Shown: piece after piece, positions 1-9,882 of the stretch
Layout of the letters: every line of letters starts with the position of its first letter
Numbering within the stretch: the first letter of the stretch is position 1
The notes under the pieces: model-generated
The model's database searches: none
Told to the model about the DNA's origin: nothing
Seen by the model: only the letters and a program-made list of their open reading frames with translations
Made by a program: the position numbers and the translations under genes
Assembly (NCBI GenBank): GCA_003427395.1
Contig: BFEA01000016.1
Span: 1,615,416 to 1,643,264 of the forward strand
DNA length: 27,849 nt
Reading direction: 5' to 3'
From: Chara braunii
Lineage: Eukaryota > Streptophyta > Charophyceae > Charales > Characeae

Positions 1-358
1 TTCTCAAGACCGCGCAAAGTCAATTACTCGTTCATTATTTCTTGTGGATATCTTGCCAGGCCTTTTCTCAAGCCTGCGCAAAGTCAATTACTCGTTCATT
101 CTTTTCTTCTAGACATCTTGCTAGACTTTTTTTCAAGCCTGCGCAAAGTCAATTACTCATTCATTCTTTTCTTCTGGACATCTTGCCAGACTTTTTCTGA
201 AGCCTGCGCAAAGTCAATTACTCGTCCATTCTTTTTTTCTGGAGATTTTGCCAGACCTTTTCTCAAGCCTACGCAAAGTCAATTACTCATTCATTATTTT
301 CTTCTGGACATCTTGCCAGACCTTTTCTCAAGTTTGCGCAAAGTCAATTACTCGTGTA
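1..358. repeat. 65-bp tandem repeat array, six copies
   Basis: The block GCGCAAAGTCAATTACTC recurs at 12, 76, 141, 206, 271 (as ACGC...) and 336, which gives a period of 64-65 bp. Each unit also carries a pyrimidine-rich part containing TCTTGCCAGAC and TTTTCTCAAG. The array runs off the left edge of the window, so its full size is unknown. The units differ by scattered substitutions. Because 65 is not a multiple of three, the open frames across it are not a repetitive protein; I treat it as a minisatellite, possibly inside an LTR or untranslated region. Confidence 0.9.
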
Positions 359-1289
359 TCCTTACGCTCATGGTATCCTTCTCTTTTGCACGTTTTTTCT
401 TCGGTAGATGGCACACCTTCCTCCCACTTAAAATGCGATGTCCCCATCGCACGACTAGTTCTCACTCGGAGGTACGCAGACCTTGGCCCGCCAACTGAGT
501 AGACGGATGCCGGCCCATCAGCCCCAAAAAGGAAGGGTGATCAGTCCTCCCCCTGCCGATAACTCACCTCATCCCCTACTCTAGTCCGACCTTTTGGTGC
601 TAACGAGACGGGCGTCATCACTGAGGTACCACCCCACATCTGGAAGGTAGGTCCATTCCAAGCCTCTCAGGACCCCATCTTGCCGTAAGAGCTTTCTCGC
701 GAATCGTCCCTCCCGAGTGGTGTTTTCTTGGATCTGTCCTCTTCCTTTCAAGAGAGTTGGGGTTCTCTATTAGTCTACGAGTGCAGTTACGAAGACCTCG
801 CGGTTAGTCCCGGAACGGTTGTAATGATCCGGCAGGGCGGTGTCACTTGCCCTGTGGTGGTTGCGGCTTCCACCCGGTACCACGCCCGATTCCTCCCTCT
901 AGACAGTGCTGCTCAACTTAACGCGAGTGGCTGTGGTCCATTCCAAATGGACGTGCCGCCCCTCTACGGCATGGCGTGTGGTTGGGGAGAAAAAATGAGA
1001 CTTAGGAAAAAGAATGGCTCTCTCGCCCGTTTGGCACCACGCCCTTGACGTTAAGGTTTCAACATGAGGCGTAGTTTGAACTCCCCGACGAGAGCTCGTT
1101 GTCGGGGTTGGTTCCGGACGGCCAACATCAATCAAAGAGAGATGTGTTTTGGTCCTTCAACCCTTATTCCTTCTTATGAGGAGCAGGTCGCGCTGAGACT
1201 TTTCCCTTAACGGGTTGAGGTCTTGGGGTCGCGATGCAGGCATTGCTATCCCCCTTATGTTGAGACCTGAGACTAGAAAAAAAAGGAAA
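359..1289. other. Intergenic stretch, nothing recognised
   Basis: No open frame here shows a recognisable domain or convincing coding character; the longest are short and overlap on both strands. There is no tRNA-like fold or clear repeat. It may be the body of a decayed transposable element flanking the 65-bp array, but no terminal repeat was seen. Confidence 0.4.
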
Positions 1290-1447
1290 GCTCAATCTCT
1301 TGCTATTTCCATGGTCGGCCCGACGACCTTACATCAAGTTGCCTAGGGTCCCCTGGCTTATGCAATGCAATATTCAATCTTCAAAAACTCAATCCCATAC
1401 TATTTCCAAGGCTGATTTTCATGGCTGGTCCGACAGCCTCTCATCAA
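1290..1447. repeat. Degenerate direct repeat pair
   Basis: Two related segments lie at 1290-1338 and 1388-1447. Each has CTCAATC, then CTATTTCCA, then ATGG followed by a GTCGGCCCGAC-like block, and ends in CATCAA. The second copy has an insertion after TATTTCCAAGG. The core CTATTTCCATGG resembles the core of the 55-bp array at 12037-12250 (GGCTATTTCCGTGG), so the two loci may share an ancestral repeat. Confidence 0.5.
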
Positions 1448-2079
1448 CAAGGCCACCCACCTGGCCGGTCTGGAGGTCATTTTCTCAATAGCCATTTCTC
1501 AAGACTGCCCCTTCTGCCCATTCACTCCTCAATTCTCTCATTCCTCAGCACCCAATCTCTGTGACCGTTGTCGAGCGCATCGGTCCCGCATGGGGACCCT
1601 CCCGGCCGCGTAACGCAGGATTTTGCAGAACTTTGTCGCAGAGCGTTTTGGCCGCTCCGGCCGAGTGCGCCAGCCGTACCTCTCGCGAGCCCCTACGACA
1701 GGACAGTGTCATGCGAGGCACCGCTTATCGCTTACCTCCACCTGCGGGAGCTGTCACCATCCCTTAGGTGGGCGTATCCCCGCCGAGCTACTGAACCACA
1801 TGCGAAAGTTTTTCGTATGCAATTGCAGAGGTGGCCCAGGCGAGGGCGTTTCTCGTTCGCTGTAGTATAGGGGGTACGCACGGTCGAACGCCCGAAAAAT
1901 CGAACACGTACGCGAATCGATGTATTGGGGGGCTGAGGTCCCAAACGTGACTCAGTGCCGGTCGACCAGGACGCATCACACACACCACGCGTTACACCAC
2001 AACACTCACATCTACCCACACATGGAAAAACACAAAACAAACAAAACATCACAACACTTCTAGTCCCTTCAGTATCAGA

Positions 2080-2987
2080 CCCATAACTTCATGTCGCGAG
2101 AATCAGGTAGGTACCGCGCGCTGGACTTTTGTATAAGAGTCGTGCGCACGCACGGCCTCCTCATTATCGGCCAGCCATGCGGGCATTCGCAAGCATTTGC
2201 GTTGATGGGGTACTATGTGGTACTCGTAGCCTCGCAGCCCTTGATAATTTCGAGGGTCGCGTTCGACACTCAAGTGTCGGTTGACAGGCGCTTTGAGGGG
2301 TAATCTCTCGACGCCAGACAACCGCCATGTGCGGTTGAAGACCACACCCTCTTCTGCACCCTGTGCAGAGGGGTTGAGTAGACAGTTTTAGGGTTGTCGC
2401 GGTAGCCAAAATCAAGGGGTTTGACTTTGACGGCTACCACAGACTACAACGTCCAACCATGATAACTTAAGGGAGGAAGCAACTGCAAATAGTCTGATAG
2501 CCGTCCCAACTGGAAGGGGTAGGCCAACGCGAAGGGTGCGCATGGGTAAGACCCAAAATCAGGCCCATAGGTCGCCCGACGTTCGAGATGTTGGAGACTC
2601 GTACGCGGGGCCCCATAGGCCGATTAGGGATGATTCCTTGTCTACGCGTCGCTTCGCGCGGCCGAAGCTCGAGCCTACTGGCCATAATGTGCTTTTGCTT
2701 TCTCCGCCTGACCCATAACTTTAGAGCGCGAAAATCGATAAGTGTTGCGCGTATGGTTTAGTATAATGCCGCACTGATGCAGGACCTACGCATATCGACC
2801 AACAATGCGGATTTGCGCACGTAGTCGTGATGTCGGCGCACTATGTGATGCCCATACACGAGTGGCCTCTTTTTGAGCCATGGGTTCGCTCTCGATACTC
2901 AGGCGTTGGCTGAAGCGCACACTAAGGGGGGTAAACCTTTAGCAAGCGCAAGACCGCCCTGAGGGCCTTACCATCTTCTGCACCCTG
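2080..2987. repeat. Old tandem duplication of about 625 bp
   Basis: The segment beginning CCCATAACTT at 2080 and ending near CTTCTGCACCCTG at 2351-2363 is matched by CCCATAACTT at 2712 and CTTCTGCACCCTG at 2975-2987. Collinear blocks lie between them: a GCGCG(C/T) block, GGTACTATGTGGTACTC against GCACTATGTGATGCCC, and GACACTCAAGTGTCGG against GATACTCAGGCGTTGG. Offsets of 632 and 624 bp show small indels. Divergence is high and no frame stays open across both copies, so this is probably repeat sequence and not a gene pair. Confidence 0.6.
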
Positions 2988-3970
2988 AGGTGCCCCAAAG
3001 AGTGCTGGGTAAGATAGTCCCTAGAGCAGGAAGGAATTCGGAGCGGTGGTGAGTTGTCTGGCGCATCACCAGCGACACGCTAATCCTTCCGCCCGGAACT
3101 TTATCGTTCCACCAAAATAACCTCAACAAGGATGAAAAACAAATCCTCTTAGCACTATCGGAAAAAAATACCTTCAATGTTAGTCTGGGGCCTGGGACGT
3201 CCCGGACAAGGATCTTGGTTTCCAGGCTTGGGACAACTGCCCTACCACACGAAGTCAAAGAGAATAGAATGACGCAAGCGTGCGGTCGCATAGTCCCATA
3301 AGGGTTACCCGAGCGTACGCTTACTCTGATTATCACATCATCGGGCTGGGAAAAAAACAATCTTACCCAAAACAACAGGCTGTGGGGTAGTACACTCTCA
3401 CGACAGTTGTGTGGTTTGCCCATCTGAATTCAAAACATAATCACTCAATCATGAGTCAAATGAGACTCTTCCATACATACCTGTAATCATATACACAACA
3501 TTCAAAGAACATCACACGCGCTAAAAGGGGTCAACTTTTCAGCCTCCTGCAGCTCATACCCTGCCTTATGCACTCAAGCCCAACCATTTCCCCATCAATC
3601 CTTAACAAAGGTACTCAGTCTTTCAGAAATGACGATTTATAAAGAAGCTGGGTGAAAACCCAAAGAAACATACAAATCCTGGCAAAGGCCAAGGCCTTAG
3701 GTTGAAAGGAAGGAGAAATAAGAAAGTTGAGTCGTAAACCGACGAATCGGCAACCGACATGTTATCAGTGATAACAAACAAGTGATCTTTTCGTAGAATC
3801 AGGCCGAACAATTTGAGCCTTCAATCGGATGTGAAAACCTGCATCACAGTATAGGTCAAAGAGAACCACTACTATGTTCAACCTGAGTACAGGATAGTTC
3901 CCAAATTCATACCCTAGCTCCTCTATCAGTCTCACGTTCAGCTTCCCCCACTAACGCCAAGTCACTGAGA

Positions 3971-4167
3971 AAAATTTGGCAGCATCTCCCCTACCCATGG
4001 TGGATTTGTCAAGTCTCTCTTAGCTAAAATATAATCTAACTTCCTAAATTCTGTGAAATTTCGGCAGCGCTTCCCGTAGGAAAAGTGTCTTTCCAGAATT
4101 TCTACGAGTTCAAAAAATGACTAACTCTTTCAGATTTGTAGAAATTTTGGCTGCGCTTCCCGTAGGA
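3971..4167. repeat. Three-copy AAATTT-GGC-GC motif, about 85-bp spacing
   Basis: Related motifs begin near 3972 (AAATTTGGCAGCATCTCCCC), 4056 (AAATTTCGGCAGCGCTTCCC) and 4142 (AAATTTTGGCTGCGCTTCCC). The last two continue with CGTAGGAA. Spacing is 84 and 86 bp. From memory, similar AATTT-GGC-GC-TCCCC strings occur in LTRs of some plant Gypsy elements, so this may be an LTR remnant; that link is inference. No gene is visible in 2990-4560. Confidence 0.55.
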
Positions 4168-4561
4168 ACAGGAGGTTACCAAGATTTATATAAAGCTGAA
4201 ACTGAAAAGACAAGACATAACTATTCTTGAGACTAATTCTGACACTTACTTGAAAGGTAGAATCAGCGATAATCTGTACGACCTCTTGATGAGGCTGTGC
4301 GATAACACTGATCTTAACTCCAAGTAGAGTCAGTTCTATCTTATCCCAAGTTTTCCTTCCCATCATCCATCCTACCTGCCTATAGCTCTAGCACTCGGCG
4401 AGCACCTAAAATAACTAAACTATCAAAGAGATGCCCCAGAGTGAAAGCCCACAAACATGCATAACCAAACATCTCTCACAATCCCACATTAATTTAGTCC
4501 AAGTAGTTCATTAAATCGCTTAGTTCCTTTCCTTTTACATCCCCCTTTCCTATGACATACG

Positions 4562-5566
4562 GTCAGACAAGGCCCTAACCCTAGGGTATGCCTGACTTGC
4601 CTAGGTACACAATTAAAGTACGCACATTTGGACTGCCCTAACCCTAGGGTATGCCCAACATAACATGAACTGTACACATAAGGCATATGACCAGACCGCC
4701 CTAACCCTAGGGTACGTCTGACTTCTGCCTAATTGACGACAAATAGCATAAAACTGGGCTGTCCTAACCCTAGGGTGTGCCCAATCTGCTTTAAACAAAG
4801 TTACATACGGCATCATTCTAGACCATCCCTACCCAGGGGTAGGTCTAGCTTGCCTGAACATAAATACAAACGACAAAAAGTTGGACCGCCCTAACTCTAG
4901 GGTACGTCCAACCCACAACACATCTATGACAAAAGCATATCACTAGGCCGCCCTAACCCCAGGGTACGTCTAGTTAGCCATACAGTTTAAGTTACATAAG
5001 GCAATGTGATCAGGCTGCCCTAACCCTAGGGTGTGCTTGATCTGCCTGAACAGTTATAAACACCGAAACGCTGGACCGCCCTAACCCTAGGGTACGTCCA
5101 ACTTACTTTAAACGACAAAGGCTTATCGCTAGGCTGCCCTAACCCTAGGGTACGCCTAGTTAGCCATACAATAGAAAATAGGGTACAAATATTTTCACAG
5201 ACTTTATGTTTTTCCCTCTCTTATTAAGCAGTCGATCAAATCTTTCCAATAATGGAACTTCCGATCCTGCCTCATGTCTATAAGGGAAAATAAAACAAAT
5301 TTATACTAACTCTCTGCTCCTTAGTGTTATCACGAGCATATAACTGAACCGCCCTAACCCTAGGGTACGTTAAGTCTGCCCAATTACCTTTGTTTTAATC
5401 TTCACCTCTTTCCCTCTTCCTTAGTTCTACTTGACTTACTGACTGGCTTTCCCCACCCGGGGTGCCCGTTTGTCAGAAGTATAAGTTCAATAAAATATAT
5501 ACTTTTGGTTGGCCAGTTAATTCGTGGTTCATAACTAAGCCGCCCTAACCCTAGGGTACGCTTAGT
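4562..5566 (+). repeat. Array of 12 covarying hairpins with ACCC loop
   Basis: Twelve inverted repeats share an inner stem near CCCTA/TAGGG closed by the loop ACCC. They lie at 4562-4596, 4628-4658, 4692-4720, 4755-4783, 4818-4848, 4880-4912, 4942-4974, 5008-5042, 5072-5100, 5129-5159, 5343-5375 and 5534-5566. The first ten cores are 58-67 bp apart, averaging near 63. The outer arms differ between copies but stay complementary: GTCAG/CTGAC, CAGAC/GTCTG, TGGGC/GCCCA, CTAGACC/GGTCTAG, GTTGGAC/GTCCAAC, CTAGGC/GCCTAG, ACTAAGC/GCTTAGT. Where Watson-Crick pairing is lost it usually becomes G-T or T-G when read on the plus strand. The spacers are AT-rich and poorly conserved. I recognise no named repeat family; a structured RNA or cruciform-forming satellite is possible. 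Confidence 0.85.
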
Positions 5567-5812
5567 CTTATGCCGTTACTCCCTCAGAAGAAAACACGCA
5601 CCGCAACTCATTAAAATAAACACCAGGATTCTGAGCCTTCCCCACCCGGGGTGCCCGTCCTCCTGTTCAGAAACCCTCAAATAAAACAGCGACTGATCCT
5701 ATCCCACCCGGGTATACCAGCCATAAGAGCCACTCATTCAGATCAACAAACCTCAATAAAACATAGCAGTGAGTCCACATCCACCCGGAGGGGCTCAGCC
5801 TTGGGTTGAGCC
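5439..5812 (+). repeat. Variant hairpins with CCCC-ACCC-GGGG core
   Basis: Within and beyond the main array are related inverted repeats with a GC-only inner stem but the same loop. CCCCACCCGGGG occurs at 5451-5462 with outer arms CTGAC/GTCAG (5439-5476), and at 5640-5651 with arms TTCTGA/TCAGAA (5629-5672). CCCACCCGGG occurs at 5703-5712, and CCACCCGG lies just before a GGCTCA/TGAGCC stem-loop near 5794-5812. AT-rich spacers containing CAATAAAA separate them. The inner stem has changed base composition while pairing and loop are kept. Confidence 0.7.
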
Positions 5813-5980
5813 AGTCAAACGTATGCATAACCCTTTTCTCCCACCTTCCCCCAATTCGTTCCGTCTGAATTCACTCAAGGGTTATCTGGTCTCTCATATA
5901 TACTTGTTCATTGAACCTTTCACAGTGCATGTTCTGTCAAACATAATAAACAGAAAAAGTAGTAGCCTCTCACATATACG

Positions 5981-5992
5981 TTCTGATACCCA
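5981..5992 (-). other. Possible tRNA-Met-type primer-binding site remnant
   Basis: On the minus strand this reads TTGGGTATCAGAA, close to the plant initiator-Met primer-binding consensus TGGTATCAGAG but with one extra G. If real, a minus-strand LTR element would have its 5' LTR above 5992 and its internal region below. No matching LTR pair or pol coding was found nearby, so this is weak. Confidence 0.2.
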
Positions 5993-7444
5993 AGGGGATA
6001 GCAGATAGGGGAAGGGATCATATGCGTCAAACGAGAGTTATACCTGCAATTCTCTGCCTCCAGAACCCCGCCTGGGTTCCGCCAGAGCTCCCGCAATCGG
6101 TGGGGCAAACCTCCCACAGAGGTCTTGGCGCGGATTACGGGTTTCAATCCCGCCTGCCGCCTTCCTCTCGGCACCAAAAGACTAGACTGAGAGTAAGAAT
6201 GGCAGAAGAAGAAAGTTCAGACTCTCAAGATACGAGAGAGGTTCACTCAGACTTGCGGGAGAGGGCCTTGTAGTCTTCCACTCCTGAGGGCCCCGCAATG
6301 ATGGCCAATAAACGCAGTGAAGACGATCAAACCACAGCCGAAACGTAGAGTAACAGTCCTCCAACTCGCAGCAGCGACCCCGTCGTGAATAAGAAATGGT
6401 GCACAATGGTGACGCGCAAATGAGGAACAGTGATCCGGGCAGCAGCAGCGCCTAACTCAGTTTCCGTTTCTAATAAAAACATTGCGTCCCACGTACAAGA
6501 AGCTCAGAGGCGCAATCTTACCGTTCTGCCCAAATGTGCACAACAAATGTACCGTTCGCTCCGCATGCCCCCAATGACCGAAGTACAGCAGCAATAAACC
6601 TTGGTAACCGATCTACGGCAGCAGCTCAGGTCGTCGTCGCCACTCCTGAAAGCACGAGTAGCTGTTGCAGCAACCGTCCTAATGGCATTTGGTAGCTGCA
6701 ACGCTAATACTGTGGCATCAACTACCCTTGCTGCAGCAGCTTACACTTACTGTTGTGGCTCAAGTCACGAACTTTAGCAATGGCGGCTCACCGTGGTGAA
6801 CAGTGCCCTGCAATCAGTGCTATCGAAGAAAGCAGATGCTGTATGGACGGCGCAAAGAGTACCAAAATAACAACAGGTGCTACATTGATTACACAGCCGT
6901 ACCATTGGCCCTGAAAACAATAATCCGGTATGATGCGACAGACACCGCTACACTCAGTCAGCCACACTGGTTGTCCCGCCGCTACAGCGGTACCACCGAC
7001 CTGGTCAAAGGCAACAACTTAACTTAGGATGACTGCAGACTGTCAGAATCATAGTCGTTGTGAGCCTAAACTTGAGATGTCGGCAGCAACAACTCCTAGT
7101 GGTTTGGATATAAGTACTTTAGCATCGAACGAAGATCTGCATCAAGCTCCAAGCTACTGCTGCAACTCTTACTTGCAGCCACAACTCCTCAGACGTACAA
7201 TCATCACCCCAGGGACAAACGACAATTCAACAGGCTGGACGGCAGCAACACCCCAAATATCAGCAGACCGTATCCTCTTAACGTAGCCACAGTCTGACCG
7301 TGCCGCTGGCCCCTCCCTTCTTAATCACGAAACGTAGTAAATGAAAGTGAGTCTTTCGTTCAAAAACCGAGGAAGAGGCACCGACATACCATCCCGGCCT
7401 TTATCATTGTCTTGGCTCCCGTGCGTTCGAGCACGGCAGGTGAG

Positions 7445-7452
7445 GTAAGTAT
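7445..7452 (+). promoter_or_regulatory. Candidate 5' splice site
   Basis: GAG is followed by GTAAGTAT, a near-perfect eukaryotic donor, and then by pyrimidine-rich sequence. No matching acceptor or coding exon could be assigned, so it may be chance. Confidence 0.25.
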
Positions 7453-8100
7453 TTGTCAGCCCTCGCTCTCACCACGCTTTTCCCTTTCGTTCGTGCTCCT
7501 TCCTCCTACTTTCTCTTTCCTATAGTCTCACCCTCGTTCTCTCTCTCTCGAAATCTGGGTGCAGTTTCCTAGTAAAAACAGAAAGTAATAGTTTTTTGGA
7601 ATGCACCTGGGTAGTCCATGTGACTTGGTACATTCGACGGGAAAAGCAGCAAGTTCACGATGGAGGGTGCAACCAGCTGCAACGCAGCCATTAAGATAGA
7701 AGCAACCCCGATGCCAAGCACCGGGATCAAGATCAAGAAAATAATTGTGATGACGAGTATGATACCAGGCAACATACTCTAATGACAACCACGATTGCAT
7801 GAGTAATGACGCATGTTATCACGATAGCAGCAACGAACAATGTTTGAACTCAAAGAGGTGATCACAAAAACGGACATCACGGTGAGGCACGCCGGATCAA
7901 GACAGCGGTTGTGGTTAAGAGCGGAGGGGCGCTGCAACAGACCTCGCCCTTGTACTCTCCAAATATGCAAAATGAGAATGAATCTTCCGTTAGAAATGCG
8001 GCCAGATGCAGCGTCCATTATCCCGCCGAGTGAGTCTGCAGTTTGCCACCGTAGCTCGACGCTCCGTTCTTCTGCAATCACCAAATTGTGGCGAGTGCCC

Positions 8101-8136
<36 letters not shown>

Positions 8137-8138
8137 GG
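8101..8138. repeat. (CT)n microsatellite
   Basis: A nearly pure CT dinucleotide tract interrupted once by TTT. It is flanked by unrelated sequence and gives only low-complexity Ser-Leu or Arg-Glu translations. Confidence 0.9.
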
Positions 8139-8432
8139 CTCCTGCACGCACTTACGGTTGAATCCGACTGGTAGTTACAACCATCGGGCACGACGAGCAT
8201 CTGCACTCAGACCGGGATCGCGAGCATGATCACTTGTGGCGAATGCAATCAAAGAGCAGCATCGTGAATGAAGACGATGGTGACGGCCCGATGAAGATGA
8301 CTGCGGTGAACTGGACGTAGGCGAGTACCACAATAACATGGGGGCGAGGATCATGGCGCGGCGATGGAGACCACAACCACCACCACCACCATGAATGAGA
8401 ATGATAGACGTCAAAACAAACTGTGCGGTCAG

Positions 8433-8440
8433 GTAAGTAT
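8433..8440 (+). promoter_or_regulatory. Candidate 5' splice site
   Basis: CAG is followed by GTAAGTAT and then pyrimidine-rich sequence. A short open frame beginning at the ATG of 8364 (Met-Glu, a run of Thr, then MNEND) would end at this donor. An exon is possible, but no partner exon is recognised. Confidence 0.3.
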
Positions 8441-8822
8441 CATTTCCCTTCTCTCCTTCGGCCCCACTCTCCTCTTGGTGCTTACTTCTCGACCCCCGCC
8501 TTGCCCCTGCTCATGTAAAGCTACCAATGAACCTGGCCGAGACCTTGGCCGCATGCATGCACACTGATGATGAAGAAATAGCATCGCCCGTCACAGGTGC
8601 TTCAATGGCGATGAGGCAAGGGGTGAATTTCCCGCTAGAACACAACGAGACACTTTGCCCGCTGGTCACCAAGCCTGCAAAATGAGAATGAATCTTCTGC
8701 TAGAAATGCGGCCAGATTCATTACTATACTCAACCTCTGATAGCAATGGCGCAGCCCCTATTGCTCAGATCCAAAACAATTAATGCCTCGCAATGGCCAG
8801 AAACCCTGGTTTAGCATCTTTC

Positions 8823-9012
8823 CTCGCCCAAATCCATCGAGAAACGGGCGAGCTACGCAACTTTCGATTTCACCATCACCTCTTCCCCGCCATCATCGCG
8901 CAAGCCCTTTCTCTCCTATCTCTCTCTATACTAAACCTACACCAAAACTAACCTCGGATTTGAATTCGCCAAACCTTTACCTCGCCCTATTCCATCAAGG
9001 AATGAGCGAACT
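8823..9012 (+). repeat. Short repeat pair with inverted-repeat ends
   Basis: CTCGCCC..TCCATC..AG.AA..G.GCGA.CTAC occurs at 8823-8857 and again at 8981-9015, 158 bp apart. The first copy has perfect CTCGCCC/GGGCGAG arms (8823-8829 and 8846-8852). In the second copy the right arm has lost pairing, largely through transitions. Confidence 0.6.
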
Positions 9013-9319
9013 ACACCGTCTTCTATCCTCTTCTTCCCTCTTCCCCGTCGCATCCGTCTTCTTCTTCCTTTTCTTCCGCCTCGTCTGCTGCTAACGCACG
9101 CATTCCCACTTAACGCTGCTTGCCACTATGCAATCCCTCAACAACTTGTCTTCGAAATAGCAGCGTCCTCGTGCCTTGCTGTCGGGCTCACTTCATATAG
9201 TACTCCTTGCAGCCTCCCGGCATAAGTCAGCGTGGGATAAATCTGATCAAACACGGCGCCAGGTTCATCCCTCTAGGGAAAGAGGCATAAAAGCCAGAAC
9301 CATCTTCAAAGCGACGACA

Positions 9320-9333
9320 GAAAAAAAAAGAAG

Positions 9334-9391
<58 letters not shown>
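9320..9391 (+). repeat. Long poly(A) tract
   Basis: After a short A-rich start with two G interruptions there is an uninterrupted run of about 58 A (9334-9391). Pure runs of this length decay fast, so this looks like the tail of a recent plus-strand retroposed sequence, or an assembly/sequencing artefact. The preceding 150 bp show no domain or clear pol III promoter. No target-site duplication was confirmed. Confidence 0.85.
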
Positions 9392-9396
<5 letters not shown>

Positions 9397-9814
9397 AATC
9401 GAGGATCACGATCCCCCACTACTCACAAGGATGACTTCACCATTGCACTTCCCTACTTGTATTTTACCGTATTCACGTATTGATACGAACGTGAATGCTC
9501 CTGCCTGCAGTGGTGAGTGCTCTAACTGAGCCGAGCCATTTGGTTTTACTACAGGCCTCGGAACTGTTGCCAGACTTATAGCAGAAGTTGCTTCGCAAGA
9601 CTACAACTCAGGGAGCAACAAGCCCCCGGATTTTCAGTCACCCACACATGGCCCAAACGCCCGTGACCGCCCCCGCAGCTGGGGTATTGCTTCAACCTTA
9701 ACAGATGTCCCGGAGGACTCAGACAGGGCGGCGGCCCTAAAATATCATCCCTGGCAGACCGGTCCTTTTAATAACCCAGGGTTAATAGTATCTTACTCGC
9801 CCACTCTCAACGGA

Positions 9815-9882
9815 CCTCGAACTCAGGTCTGCATTTCAACAGTTCAGAGGCGTACCAACTGAGTTAGCCCATCGGTCCCACC
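9815..9882 (-). ncRNA. tRNA-derived SINE head, copy a
   Basis: On the minus strand a tRNA-like segment starts GGGACCGATGGGC. Its A-box-like TAACTCAGTTGG matches TRGCNNARYNGG closely. An anticodon-arm-like region follows (CTGAACTGTTGAAATGCAG), then a B-box-like GAGTTCGAGGTCC with a one-base irregularity. The cloverleaf is imperfect and no 3' CCA is encoded, so it is more likely a SINE head or tRNA pseudogene than a working tRNA. The sequence downstream on the minus strand is unrelated to copies b and c. Confidence 0.6.

Larger units (their letters stand above)
7966..8727 (+). repeat. 42-bp direct repeat, copies 720 bp apart
   Basis: TGCAAAATGAGAATGAATCT begins at 7966 and again at 8686, exactly 720 bp apart. 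Both continue through TAGAAATGCGGCCAGAT with only a few substitutions over 42 bp. Weaker relatives (ATGAATGAGAATGATAGA near 8391) lie between. The sharp edges suggest a short duplicated module and not a long tandem duplication; its nature is unknown. Confidence 0.75.
6000..9300. other. CAG/CAA-rich and pyrimidine-rich intergenic DNA
   Basis: Interrupted GCAGCA/CAACA trinucleotides dominate 6420-7290, and CT-rich runs are common in 7480-7560 and 8090-8140. Open frames are short and compositionally biased, with no recognisable domain. Two strong splice-donor-like sites lie here (CAG or GAG before GTAAGTAT, at 7445 and 8433), so part of it could be transcribed, but I cannot build a gene model. 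Confidence 0.4.

Noticed and set aside
118-502. Repetitive protein frames across the 65-bp array
   Set aside because: The repeat period is not a multiple of three, so successive units are read in different frames.
4573-5560. CCCTAACCCTA strings as interstitial telomere repeats
   Set aside because: Each copy has under two telomere-like units and is followed at once by an inverted TAGGG. The copies are spaced about 63 bp apart within variable arms, so they are hairpin cores and not telomere tracts.
4562-5566. CRISPR array (short repeats with about 40-bp spacers)
   Set aside because: The flanking arms vary and covary, the spacers are related AT-rich sequence and not unique, there are no cas genes, and the context is eukaryotic.
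4562-5566. Hammerhead-type satellite ribozyme repeats
   Set aside because: The CTGATGA and GAAA core elements of the hammerhead are not present around the hairpins.
9176-9529. 117-codon frame with a long Lys run
   Set aside because: The Lys run is just the poly(A) tract, and nothing else in the frame suggests coding.
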